Origin: JBCBKZ01 sp039026975
Lineage (GTDB): Bacteria; Bacteroidota; Bacteroidia; J057
Direction of reading: 5' to 3'
Assembly: GCA_039026975.1 (NCBI GenBank)
Contig: JBCCLI010000387.1
Location: 1 to 6,232 of the forward strand
DNA: 6,232 nucleotides
Shown here: positions 1-5,914 of the stretch, piece by piece
Numbering within the stretch: the stretch's first letter is position 1
Layout: each line of letters begins with the position of its first letter
Notes under the pieces: generated by a model
What the model saw: only the letters and a program-made list of their open reading frames with translations
What the model was told of the DNA's origin: nothing
Database searches by the model: none
Position numbers and translations under genes: made by a program

Positions 1-1170
1 AACGACAGCATGGCTACACTTGATAGCAAACTTCTGAGTGTCCCTATCCAGTTTTTGGAGCAGGGCACCCCCCATGCCTAATACCAGATTCTCCGCACTG
101 ATTTTGGCTTCTTTGAGTGCCGCATACATATCCTTGATGGCGTCATAATTCACCCCGTCTCCTTGTATGACTCTTACCTGAGGAGGAAGCACTTTATAGC
201 CTTTTTCATTAGTGGTAAACCCAAACTTCTTGAACAGAATTTCGAAAATAGCCAGTAAGGTTCTTATGGGATCTCCACTATCAGGACGGATGACCAGGGT
301 TCCTTCTCTATTGAGGATTTGTTCCCTAAGTTCTTCTCCCCAATATTCTTCGCAAGCCCTGAAGATGTTGTAGCTATCACTTACGCAAGCCACTATACCC
401 TCTGGGAAGGTGTTGAGCACATGCTTAAATACGTCCAGCTCTCCTTTTTCTCCCAAAAGCGTAACGATGCTATGTTCCGTAGCTGGAATACTTTTTCCGA
501 AGACCGTTTGGCTGTTGTAGTAGGCTTTGATCAGGCTGCTCCCAGCCAGGGTATCACTCCCATCAAAATTGATCAAGTGAGCGGCTCCTCCCAGTCCGGC
601 ACTTTCTACGCTGCTAACTCCTCTGAACCCAAAGTCGTTCAACACGAAATCTATTCCTACTTCAGATCCAGGCGTAGCTGTCTCTCGGTAATAGTGGGTA
701 ACTACTTTTTTTACCTCTCTGCTGATAGAAGCTACGGTAATAGGATACCAAAGCTGCATCAGGATCGTCTCCAGGAAGTTGGTCAGCCAAAAGCACTTGG
801 GGTCAGTATTCTCCAGGGTCATGAGCACCTGTTGGGTAGGGACTGAAATACCTTCAGGAACGGCTTTAATCTTCACCGGGAGTTTGCCTCTGTAGGTATC
901 CAGTATGTACTGAAAGTTCCCCTTATCAAATACGTCTTCCCTGCCAAATACTTGCGGCAGGAAGTCTGCTGCCTCATCCAAATCTTCTTGTGTAAAGGCT
1001 ACCCCTTCCAGGAGCTCTTTGAGGTAATATTGTAAGCCAAAGAAAACTGTCTCATCAAATTTGCCACCACGACTCTCCATATAACTGTAGATGGAAGTAG
1101 TGCCAGGATAGTAGAGCTTATGGTGGCTGTATTTATATGCGTCTGCAAGTAGGATTAGGTTATTTTTCAT
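1..1170 (-). CDS. nadV: Nicotinamide phosphoribosyltransferase (NAMPT/NadV family), partial, 3' end outside window
   Basis: The enzyme makes nicotinamide mononucleotide from nicotinamide and PRPP in the cytoplasm, a direct salvage route to NAD that bypasses deamidation. The minus strand is open from ATG at 1168-1170 to the window edge, giving 390 residues (the human enzyme has 491), so about the last 80-100 are missing. Conserved landmarks align well with animal NAMPT: LLADAYKYSHH near residue 7 (Y12 matches human Y18), DFGFRGVSS at 179-187 (F180 and R183 match F193 and R196), D206 in GSDTLAG (D219), H233 in PATEHS (catalytic phospho-histidine H247), R295 and D297 in IRPDSGDP (R311, D313), then VIQGDG and GGALLQKLDRD. 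The start is supported because MKNNLILLADAYK begins where the family begins. No strong Shine-Dalgarno is seen. It is divergent from the acyltransferase gene. Nicotinate phosphoribosyltransferase is less likely given the full NAMPT motif set. Family assignment is very secure; substrate is inferred from the family. Confidence 0.95.
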   Translation of the reverse strand, partial: MKNNLILLADAYKYSHHKLYYPGTTSIYSYMESRGGKFDETVFFGLQYYLKELLEGVAFTQEDLDEAADFLPQVFGREDVFDKGNFQYILDTYRGKLPVKIKAVPEGISVPTQQVLMTLENTDPKCFWLTNFLETILMQLWYPITVASISREVKKVVTHYYRETATPGSEVGIDFVLNDFGFRGVSSVESAGLGGAAHLINFDGSDTLAGSSLIKAYYNSQTVFGKSIPATEHSIVTLLGEKGELDVFKHVLNTFPEGIVACVSDSYNIFRACEEYWGEELREQILNREGTLVIRPDSGDPIRTLLAIFEILFKKFGFTTNEKGYKVLPPQVRVIQGDGVNYDAIKDMYAALKEAKISAENLVLGMGGALLQKLDRDTQKFAIKCSHAVV

Positions 1171-1349
1171 GCTATGTGGTTCAAGGAGCGAAGATAAGGA
1201 ATCTTGGAAGTTGATGCAGGGAGGGGGCTATTAATTCCATCCTTAGGCGCTTTTCTGAATAGCGTAAGGCTATGAGATTTTATTGTTGTTACTTAGGTAC
1301 TCTAGATATACCGATCTTAGCTAGACATCACGTATTAACCCATTCCTAC
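1171..1349. other. Divergent intergenic region between nadV and the acyltransferase gene
   Basis: This 179-bp spacer must hold the promoters for both divergent genes if the acyltransferase starts at 1350. On the minus strand TATCTTCG (about 1190-1197) resembles the Bacteroidota -7 element TAnnTTTG with one mismatch, but no TTG lies at the expected distance upstream, so no promoter is called. The plus-strand stretch 1272-1349 is open in frame with the acyltransferase, yet encodes a cysteine- and tyrosine-rich segment (MRFYCCYLG...) that does not look like the family. I treat it as untranslated. No convincing hairpin or repeat was found. Confidence 0.4.
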
Positions 1350-1979
1350 ATGCAAATCCCTGATAAGCACACACAATTTCCCCTAGAGCATTATGATAGG
1401 CTATGTTTTCTGAAGAATATCATCAAGAACCCGAATATCATCGTCGGAGATTACACCTACTATGATGATTTTGAGTCGGTAGAGAATTTTGAGAAGAATG
1501 TGAAGTATCTGTTTGACTTCACGGGAGATAAATTGATCATAGGAAAGTTCTGTATGATCGCTTCTGATGTAACCTTCATCATGAATGGAGCCAACCATTT
1601 AAGTGAGGCCATCACTACCTATCCCTTCGCCATTTTTGGGAAAGACTGGACTAACGCCATGGAAGGAAAAGAATATCCAGTGAAGGGTGATACCATAATC
1701 GGCAATGATGTATGGATAGGCTATGGGGCTACCATCATGCCTGGCGTAACCATAGGTGATGGTGCCATCATAGCCACAAAATCCGTTGTTACCAAGGATG
1801 TCGTACCCTACGCTATTGTGGGCGGTAATCCAGCCAAAGAAATCCGAAAGAGATTCTCCCCATCAGAAATCCAGGACTTACTGGACATCAAATGGTGGGA
1901 TTGGCCCATTGAGAAGATCACGGAGCATGTGCAGGCGTTGACGGGGAGGGATATTGTGGAGTTGAAGGGGGAGGTATGA
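1350..1979 (+). CDS. CatB/Vat-type xenobiotic acyltransferase (hexapeptide-repeat acetyltransferase)
   Basis: This protein belongs to the left-handed beta-helix acyltransferases that use acetyl-CoA to O-acetylate small hydroxylated substrates; streptogramin (Vat) and chloramphenicol (CatB) acetyltransferases are the studied members. From ATG 1350 it has 209 residues, the usual family size. The N-terminal MQIPDKHTQFPLEHYDRL and KNPNIIVGDYTYYDDFE are characteristic. H83 in NGANH is the expected catalytic histidine (compare H82 of VatD). Hexapeptide repeats run through about 115-147 (IGNDVWIGYGATIMPGVTIG), followed by the C-terminal GGNPAKEIRKRF and the WWDW helix. An in-frame ATG at 1272 would add 26 residues unlike the family, so 1350 is preferred, although neither start has a clear ribosome binding site. 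It stands alone, divergent from nadV and convergent with the Fic gene. Whether it gives antibiotic resistance cannot be read from the sequence; many chromosomal members have unknown substrates. Confidence 0.92.
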   Translation: MQIPDKHTQFPLEHYDRLCFLKNIIKNPNIIVGDYTYYDDFESVENFEKNVKYLFDFTGDKLIIGKFCMIASDVTFIMNGANHLSEAITTYPFAIFGKDWTNAMEGKEYPVKGDTIIGNDVWIGYGATIMPGVTIGDGAIIATKSVVTKDVVPYAIVGGNPAKEIRKRFSPSEIQDLLDIKWWDWPIEKITEHVQALTGRDIVELKGEV

Positions 1980-2021
1980 TGTGCTCAATTTTGGGCTCTT
2001 TCGCTTAGAATAAGAATGCTA

Positions 2022-2048
2022 AAAACTCTCCAGCAAGGAACTCTTGCT
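2022..2048 (-). terminator. Possible weak terminator of the Fic gene
   Basis: Read on the minus strand just after the Fic stop, AGCAAG-AGTTC-CTTGCT forms a 6-bp stem with a 5-nt loop (arms 2043-2048 and 2032-2037), followed after GGAGAG by a short GTTTTTAG run. The stem is short and the T-tract is displaced from it, so this is only a weak candidate for an intrinsic terminator. On the plus strand it is not followed by a T-run and would not serve the acyltransferase gene. Confidence 0.3.
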
Positions 2049-2065
2049 AGAAGGAATTCTTGCTA
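2035..2065. repeat. Two tandem 15-bp repeat units (16-bp period) with hairpin, overlapping the Fic stop codon
   Basis: AAGGAACTCTTGCTA (2035-2049) is followed one base later by AAGGAATTCTTGCTA (2051-2065), with a single difference. The second unit ends exactly on the last base of the Fic TAG codon (2063-2065 on the minus strand). Because each unit ends in CTTGCT, and AGCAAG precedes at 2032-2037, a small hairpin can form with either copy. Seen directly in the sequence; origin by slippage or duplication is inferred. Confidence 0.7.
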
Positions 2066-3211
2066 AAAAATCAATTGATACCTTGTTCCTCTTCCCGCTC
2101 CTAGTTTTTGAATAAATCCTGCCTTTAATAAAGATAGGAGAGAGTTCTGGACGGTACGCCTGACTAGGCCTGTTTCCAGGATGAGCTCTTTCACTGTTAA
2201 TCTTTTTTCAGGAGAAGACTTAAAGCTCCCAAGCACCCGTGTAGCACTTTCTGACAAACGCTGTAGTGATCTGTAACGAGCACGCATGATAGAAATATCT
2301 TCCAGAGAATGTTGAATCATCTTGAGAAAGAACCATGCTAGCTGTTCAAGCTTATATTCCCGTGGATCAGCTTGAAAAGAACCATTTGAAGCCTGTTGTA
2401 AGGCTGTGTAATACATGGGTCTGTGTCTTTCAATTTGTCTATCAATGGAGATGTATCTTACCATTTTTTGAAGAGTAGCATCTTCTCCCTGCATTAAAGC
2501 CAGGAGAAATAAGGATCTTCCGAGTCTACCATTCCCATCCTGAAAGGGATGGATTGCGAGAAATCGAAAGACAAATTCGGTAGCTACCAATAAAGGCCAG
2601 GGATGTTTTTTGATCGTATCATTGTACCAGGAAACAAGATCATACATGGCGGTGTCAGTTTGAGGCCCAGGCGGAGTAGGGTCCAATACGATTCTTTCCT
2701 CTCCTGTTTCCTGCTGAACAGAAACTACCTGATTAGGCGTGAGTTTATATCTGCCTGCATAAGGAGTTGCCGCTGGATAGTGTCTCAGTAGTTCTTTATG
2801 TAACCCACAGATAATGGTCTCGCTTAATGGGAATAAACTCTCCCCTTGAAGAAATACAATATTTAGTATTTCCCGGCACCCTACCACCTCTTCTACACTT
2901 CTTTCTCTATCCTTGGAGAGTTTGTCTAGAATGATCGTCCGTTTTTCGTCAAATGCTATGGGATGCCCCTTTTTGGTCAGGGTAGTATCTACCCATTCTA
3001 TTTCGGCATTGGTAAGGACTGCATTTTCAATGCGTGTAGATGCCCCTATGGTACTGATGAGGGCCCATTTGTGTAACCAGCTCTGTTCTTCACTGCTAAG
3101 ATCAGCTAGCAGTAAAGCCTCCTTTTCCAGTTTTGCTTGCAGTTCTTTTAGGGCCTTCTCCAGTTTCAAGCTTGGCCGAAATGCCAAAGGATATGCCTCT
3201 TCATGTATCAT
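2063..3211 (-). CDS. Fic family protein (putative AMP-transferase) with C-terminal winged-helix domain
   Basis: Fic enzymes usually transfer AMP (or another nucleotide moiety) from NTP to hydroxyl side chains of target proteins. The 382-residue product carries the full catalytic loop HPFQDGNGRLGR at 221-232 (H221 general base, D225 metal, R232). It also has an N-terminal inhibitory helix: S58-T-R-I-E62-N63 fits the (S/T)xxxE(G/N) motif, making this a self-inhibited class II enzyme that needs no separate antitoxin. A Fic N-terminal domain occupies about 1-130. Residues 336-382 (LTVKELILETGLVRRTVQNSLLSLLKAGFIQKLGAGRGTRYQLIF) form a winged helix-turn-helix, suggesting DNA binding. The ATG at 3209-3211 is favoured because a large palindrome lies 10 bases upstream and the N-terminus is typical. 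That palindrome could be the binding site of the protein's own wHTH (inference). The gene follows mnmE after 102 bp on the same strand but is probably separately controlled. The target protein is unknown. Confidence 0.93.
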   Translation of the reverse strand: MIHEEAYPLAFRPSLKLEKALKELQAKLEKEALLLADLSSEEQSWLHKWALISTIGASTRIENAVLTNAEIEWVDTTLTKKGHPIAFDEKRTIILDKLSKDRERSVEEVVGCREILNIVFLQGESLFPLSETIICGLHKELLRHYPAATPYAGRYKLTPNQVVSVQQETGEERIVLDPTPPGPQTDTAMYDLVSWYNDTIKKHPWPLLVATEFVFRFLAIHPFQDGNGRLGRSLFLLALMQGEDATLQKMVRYISIDRQIERHRPMYYTALQQASNGSFQADPREYKLEQLAWFFLKMIQHSLEDISIMRARYRSLQRLSESATRVLGSFKSSPEKRLTVKELILETGLVRRTVQNSLLSLLKAGFIQKLGAGRGTRYQLIF

Positions 3212-3221
3212 ACCCCAATAT

Positions 3222-3266
3222 ACCTAATTGCACTATATTTTTTATAATTATATAGTGCAATTAGGT
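3222..3266. promoter_or_regulatory. Perfect 17-bp inverted repeat upstream of the Fic gene, candidate operator
   Basis: ACCTAATTGCACTATAT (3222-3238) and its exact reverse complement (3250-3266) flank an 11-nt AT-only spacer. The element sits 10 bases upstream of the Fic ATG. It is AT-rich and neither orientation is followed by a T-run, so it is not a good terminator for mnmE. On the minus strand the right arm contains TTG and, 20 nt on, TATAGTGC, a poor match to the Bacteroidota -33/-7 pair, so the dyad may overlay the promoter. Repression by a dimeric regulator, possibly the Fic protein itself, is an inference. A small mobile palindromic element is the alternative. Confidence 0.6.
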
Positions 3267-3313
3267 GCATAAAACTTTGATCCTTTTTCAAGTATTAGTA
3301 GTGGCAATTATTT

Positions 3314-4681
3314 TCACTTCCCAATACAGAACTTACTAAAGATATTCCCTAAAACCTCATCATTGGTGATCTCACCTGTGATTTCGCCTATGTGGTGGAG
3401 GACGGTGCGTATGTCTATGGAGAGGAGGTCGCCGGTGAGGCCATTGAGGAGGCCGGCCTGGACGTCCTGGATGGCAGTGAGGGCCTGCTGAAGAGCATGG
3501 AGGTGGCGAGAGTTAGAGATGAGGGTTTGGTCTGGCGAGACGGTGGAGAAGTTTTGTACAGCGGTGAGCATCATCTGCTTGAGCTGGTCTATCTGCGTTT
3601 TCTCTTTGGCGGAGAACATGAGGGTAGGGTATGAGCTGGTAGATAGATCAGGTTGAGTGTCAAGTAGGTCCTCTTTATTGGCGAGGATCATGATTTGAGA
3701 ACCTTCTGCCAGATTGAGTCCGGAAAGATAGGCCTCCGCATCGGGTATAGAATCGGTGCTGAGGTCGTAAATGTAGATGAGGAGGTTGGCCTGTTCTGCT
3801 AGAGAGAGCGTGCGCCTAACCCCTTCCGCTTCTATCACATCCTGGGTTTCTCTGACACCGGCCGTATCCATGAGTCGGAACTCTATGCCTTCTATGATGA
3901 TGCGGTCTTCTATTACATCACGGGTGGTTCCGGGGATATCACTGACTATGGCGCGATTCTCATTGAGAAGCGTATTCAGGAGGGTGGACTTTCCTGCATT
4001 GGGCTTGCCCATAATGACGGTGGGGACACCTTGTTTGATGGCGTTGCCCAGACGGAAACTGCTGATGAGGGATTCCAATTTCTGACGGATTCGCTCTACG
4101 AGATCATCCAACTGCTGGCGGTCGGCGAACTGTACGTCCTCTTCTGAAAAGTCCAGTTCCAGTTCTATGAGGGAGGTGAAATTGAGGAGTTCTACTCTAA
4201 GGGCCTGAAGCTCATTAGAGATGCCTCCCCGCATCTGTCGGAGGGCCATTTTATGGGAAGCGGCTGAGGAAGAGGCGATAAGGTCTGCTACTGCTTCTGC
4301 CTGAGCTAGGTCCATAGCACCGTTGAGGTAAGCGCGTTGGGTAAACTCTCCTGCAAGGGCAGGACGAGCGCCTTTTTCAATGAGGAGTTGGATGACTTCT
4401 TGTAGGATATAGGTGCTCCCATGACAGGAAATCTCCACTACATCTTCCTTGGTGAAGGAACGCGGCTTCTTAAACACACTTAGTACCACCTCATCCAATA
4501 CTTCTTCTCCTTTCAAGATGCTTCCATAGTGTAGGCTGTAACCTTCTGCTTTAAGTAGATCTTTGGAGAACACCTGATCAGAAATAGAAATAGCTTGGTC
4601 TCCTGAGATACGGATGATGCCTATGGCGCCTATGCCGGGAGGCGTAGATAGGGCTATTATGGTGTCAGTGGAGTGGATCAT
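3314..4681 (-). CDS. mnmE: tRNA uridine-5-carboxymethylaminomethyl(34) synthesis GTPase MnmE
   Basis: MnmE (TrmE, ThdF) works with MnmG to install the (carboxymethyl)aminomethyl group on wobble uridine 34 of certain tRNAs, using GTP hydrolysis and a folate one-carbon donor. The 455-residue product is full length. An N-terminal folate-binding domain covers about 1-120 (DTIIALSTPPGIGAIGIIRISG at the start; GEFTQRAYLNGAMDLAQAEA at 111-130). A helical domain is interrupted by the G domain at about 217-380: P-loop GKPNAGKST 225-233, switch GTTRD 251-255, DTAG 272-275, NKED 335-338. The protein ends in the invariant FCIGK (451-455), whose cysteine is needed for modification activity in the studied enzyme. 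The ATG at 4679-4681 gives the normal N-terminus. No clear Shine-Dalgarno is visible. A repeat-like element begins within about 25 bp upstream, so the promoter is very close to or inside it. Identification is secure. Confidence 0.97.
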   Translation of the reverse strand: MIHSTDTIIALSTPPGIGAIGIIRISGDQAISISDQVFSKDLLKAEGYSLHYGSILKGEEVLDEVVLSVFKKPRSFTKEDVVEISCHGSTYILQEVIQLLIEKGARPALAGEFTQRAYLNGAMDLAQAEAVADLIASSSAASHKMALRQMRGGISNELQALRVELLNFTSLIELELDFSEEDVQFADRQQLDDLVERIRQKLESLISSFRLGNAIKQGVPTVIMGKPNAGKSTLLNTLLNENRAIVSDIPGTTRDVIEDRIIIEGIEFRLMDTAGVRETQDVIEAEGVRRTLSLAEQANLLIYIYDLSTDSIPDAEAYLSGLNLAEGSQIMILANKEDLLDTQPDLSTSSYPTLMFSAKEKTQIDQLKQMMLTAVQNFSTVSPDQTLISNSRHLHALQQALTAIQDVQAGLLNGLTGDLLSIDIRTVLHHIGEITGEITNDEVLGNIFSKFCIGK

Positions 4682-4699
4682 ATGTTAGTAGTAGATCAT

Positions 4700-4890
4700 G
4701 TAACTTGCCAGTAGGGCTTTCCAGTGTTTCGTCGCCTGCCGCGGGCCTTCCATATCAGCCCAGTGCCCTACTTTTGGCAGTTGCCCCAAAAGTAGGCAAA
4801 AACGCTTTGTTCCTCCAATGCATCCCTACATGCCTCCCACAACCCGTGGAGGAACGGCCTGCCCAGTTCTTAATGGCGATTCTCTTTGAT
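4700..4890. repeat. GC-rich hairpin-rich intergenic element, probable dispersed repeat (boundaries approximate)
   Basis: This stretch is richer in G and C than the rest of the gap and full of inverted repeats. CCTACTTTTGG/CCAAAAGTAGG (4767-4777 and 4786-4796) has an 8-nt loop. GTTCCTCCA/TGGAGGAAC (4809-4817 and 4847-4855) has a 29-nt loop. AGTAGGGC/GCCCTACT (4710-4717 and 4765-4772) competes with the first hairpin. CCGCGG lies near 4739. A 65-codon open frame (4705-4902, plus strand) crosses it, but its proline- and alanine-rich translation has no domain and it follows the element rather than a gene. I judge it non-coding. The look is that of a repeated palindromic element as found between genes of Bacteroidota; that it is multicopy is inferred, since only one copy is in view. 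Confidence 0.5.
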
Positions 4891-4985
4891 TCTTGTAAAT
4901 AGATGTCCTTCTGTACGTAAAAAGGGAGTAATCAGCTCCAAAGTATAGGTTCAATTTTACTTATGGTATCTGATATGTCTTATTG

Positions 4986-5029
4986 CCTTCGCGTATTAGC
5001 GTGAAAAGACGCGCGTAAACCCGCCAAGG
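4986..5029. repeat. Imperfect inverted repeat rich in GCG motifs
   Basis: CCTTCGCGTATTAGCGTG (4986-5003), AAAAGA, then the arm 5010-5029, whose reverse complement begins CCTTGGCGGGTTTACGCG. About 12 of 18 aligned positions of the two arms agree. The pattern recalls the intergenic palindromes of the CTTTGCG...CACGCAAAG type that are scattered through many Bacteroidota genomes, here decayed. That family link is from memory and unverified. No T-run follows either arm, so it is not a good terminator. Confidence 0.4.
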
Positions 5030-5081
5030 TGTAAAGAAGCCAGGATGCCTATCCAGAGATTAACTTATTTGAAGAATAGAA

Positions 5082-5492
5082 TTAAGCTAAATCCTTAGGG
5101 TCAGAAATAACGAGTAGAGAATCTATTTGTAGGAAGTGTTTATCATATGTGAAAATGGGCAGTTCCAATTGAAGAGCTAGTGAAGCTATCCAAATATCAT
5201 TTGTAGGAATAGGTGAACCATTAGACTTGAGTTGTAAATAAATATTCCGGTAAAAATCTGACGTACTTTCATTTATGGAAAGAAGCAACACATTCGAAAT
5301 AGCTAAGAAGGAATAAAGTTCGTCTAGGTTAGTTTTCTCACGATTTCCTAAACCAAAACCAGCTTTTAATTCTGCTAAGACTATTGGGGAGAATATAATG
5401 TTATCAGCTTTTTTGATTATCTCTACGGCTGGTTTATGGCCTCTCTTAAAAGCAGAATAAGCATTGGTATCAATCACAAAGGAACTGTTCAT
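5082..5492 (-). CDS. PIN-domain ribonuclease, VapC-like type II toxin
   Basis: PIN-domain toxins are Mg-dependent ribonucleases that cut tRNA, rRNA or mRNA and stop growth when their antitoxin is lost. From ATG 5490-5492 the protein has 136 residues, typical for VapC. The acidic residues expected at the active site are present: D8 in FVIDTN, E41 in VLAELKAG, D99 in TNDIWIAS, and D117 in FTYDKHF (add 2 if the upstream GTG is used). The ATG is chosen because it overlaps the antitoxin TGA as ATGA, the usual arrangement for coupled translation. A GTG at 5496-5498 is a possible start two codons earlier. The gene follows the RHH antitoxin gene directly, so the two form one operon. The fold and family are clear; the RNA target is unknown, and toxicity is inferred from the family. 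Confidence 0.9.
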   Translation of the reverse strand: MNSSFVIDTNAYSAFKRGHKPAVEIIKKADNIIFSPIVLAELKAGFGLGNREKTNLDELYSFLAISNVLLLSINESTSDFYRNIYLQLKSNGSPIPTNDIWIASLALQLELPIFTYDKHFLQIDSLLVISDPKDLA

Positions 5493-5746
5493 TTCCACAT
5501 TTCAGGATCAATTTCCCTGAATGAAGTAGTATTATTTTCAAATTCTTTTGCATCTTCCTCACTCCAGGTACCGGCTAATGAATTGAAATTAGATTTCTGG
5601 GATTCCTTTCCTATATCTTCTGAGTCATTAAAAAAGTCCAGTAAAGCCTTATGAAATAGGTCCGAAACGTCCATGCCTCTATGCTTGGCCTCAAGCTTTA
5701 GCCTGTTCCAAAGGGACTTATCAATATGAGGCAACTCTATTTTCAT
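5489..5746 (-). CDS. Ribbon-helix-helix antitoxin paired with the PIN toxin
   Basis: This is a small 85-residue protein whose first 40 residues (KIELPHIDKSLWNRLKLEAKHRGMDVSDLFHKALLDFF) have the strand-helix-helix pattern of CopG/Arc-type DNA-binding proteins. The acidic C-terminal tail, LAGTWSEEDAKEFENN...REIDPEMWK, resembles the toxin-binding tails of antitoxins partnered with PIN toxins. It would bind and inactivate the downstream PIN protein and repress its own promoter as a dimer (family knowledge). Its TGA overlaps the toxin ATG. The start, ATG 5744-5746, is the natural one for the RHH strand. A candidate operator dyad lies at 5782-5818. Assignment rests on size, fold pattern and pairing with the PIN gene. 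Confidence 0.85.
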   Translation of the reverse strand: MKIELPHIDKSLWNRLKLEAKHRGMDVSDLFHKALLDFFNDSEDIGKESQKSNFNSLAGTWSEEDAKEFENNTTSFREIDPEMWK

Positions 5747-5781
5747 GCTTCAATTTAAAAAAAAGAGATTAAAAATGGATT

Positions 5782-5818
5782 AAAACATACTTAGTCAAAA
5801 CAAGTCTTAGTGTATTTT
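5782..5818. promoter_or_regulatory. Imperfect dyad upstream of the antitoxin gene, candidate autoregulatory operator
   Basis: AAAACATACTTAG (5782-5794) and CTTAGTGTATTTT (5806-5818) are inverted repeats matching at 10 of 13 positions around an 11-nt centre. On the minus strand the left arm overlaps TATGTTTTA, a near match to the Bacteroidota -7 element TAnnTTTG, though no TTG sits at the right distance upstream. Type II antitoxins commonly repress at such dyads over their promoter. The link here is inferred, and AT-rich sequence can yield such a match by chance. Confidence 0.35.
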
Positions 5819-5871
5819 TTAACGTAAAAGGGTCTTCCTGAGTTCTAAAAATGCACTAGTTCAATAGTCTA

Positions 5872-5900
5872 TTGGCCTTACCAACATTTTTGTACTTTTA
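5872..5900 (+). promoter_or_regulatory. Bacteroidota-type promoter of the Uma2 gene
   Basis: TTG at 5872-5874, an 18-nt spacer, then TACTTTTA at 5893-5900 match the Bacteroidota sigma-ABfr consensus TTG-N19-TAnnTTTG, with one base off in the -7 element. Transcription would start near 5907, leaving a leader of only about 8 bases before the ATG at 5915. Predicted from consensus only. Confidence 0.5.
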
Positions 5901-5914
5901 AACAAAGATGGCAT

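Larger units (their letters stand above)
4682..5081. other. 400-bp intergenic region between mnmE and the PIN toxin gene
   Basis: No convincing coding sequence, tRNA or recognised RNA gene is seen. The mnmE-proximal part is the hairpin-rich element at about 4700-4890. A plain stretch at about 4890-4985 shows nothing identifiable. A degenerate palindromic repeat follows at 4986-5029, then about 50 bp of ordinary sequence up to the toxin stop codon. The mnmE promoter should lie at the left end, but no motif could be called. Confidence 0.6.

Noticed and set aside
319..846. 175-codon open frame on the plus strand
   Set aside because: It is entirely antisense to the well-conserved nicotinamide phosphoribosyltransferase and its translation has no recognisable domain.
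2603..3227. Open frames of 62 and 104 codons on the plus strand
   Set aside because: They are antisense to the Fic gene, and their translations are low-complexity (serine- and arginine-rich).
3222..3266. Intrinsic terminator of mnmE
   Set aside because: The stem is strong, but no T-run follows in the minus-strand direction and the arms are AT-rich; its position next to the Fic start fits an operator better.
3392..4085. Open frames of 80 and 102 codons on the plus strand
   Set aside because: They are antisense shadows of the conserved mnmE gene.
4705..4902. 65-codon open frame on the plus strand, MPVGLSSVSSPAAG...
   Set aside because: It coincides with the hairpin-rich repeat-like element, has no ribosome binding site or domain, and its length is explained by the GC-rich composition.
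4682..5081. tRNA or CRISPR-like structure in the gap
   Set aside because: No cloverleaf with T-loop consensus was found, and there are no regularly spaced direct repeats.
5436..5654. 72-codon open frame on the plus strand
   Set aside because: It is antisense to the toxin-antitoxin junction with no features of its own.
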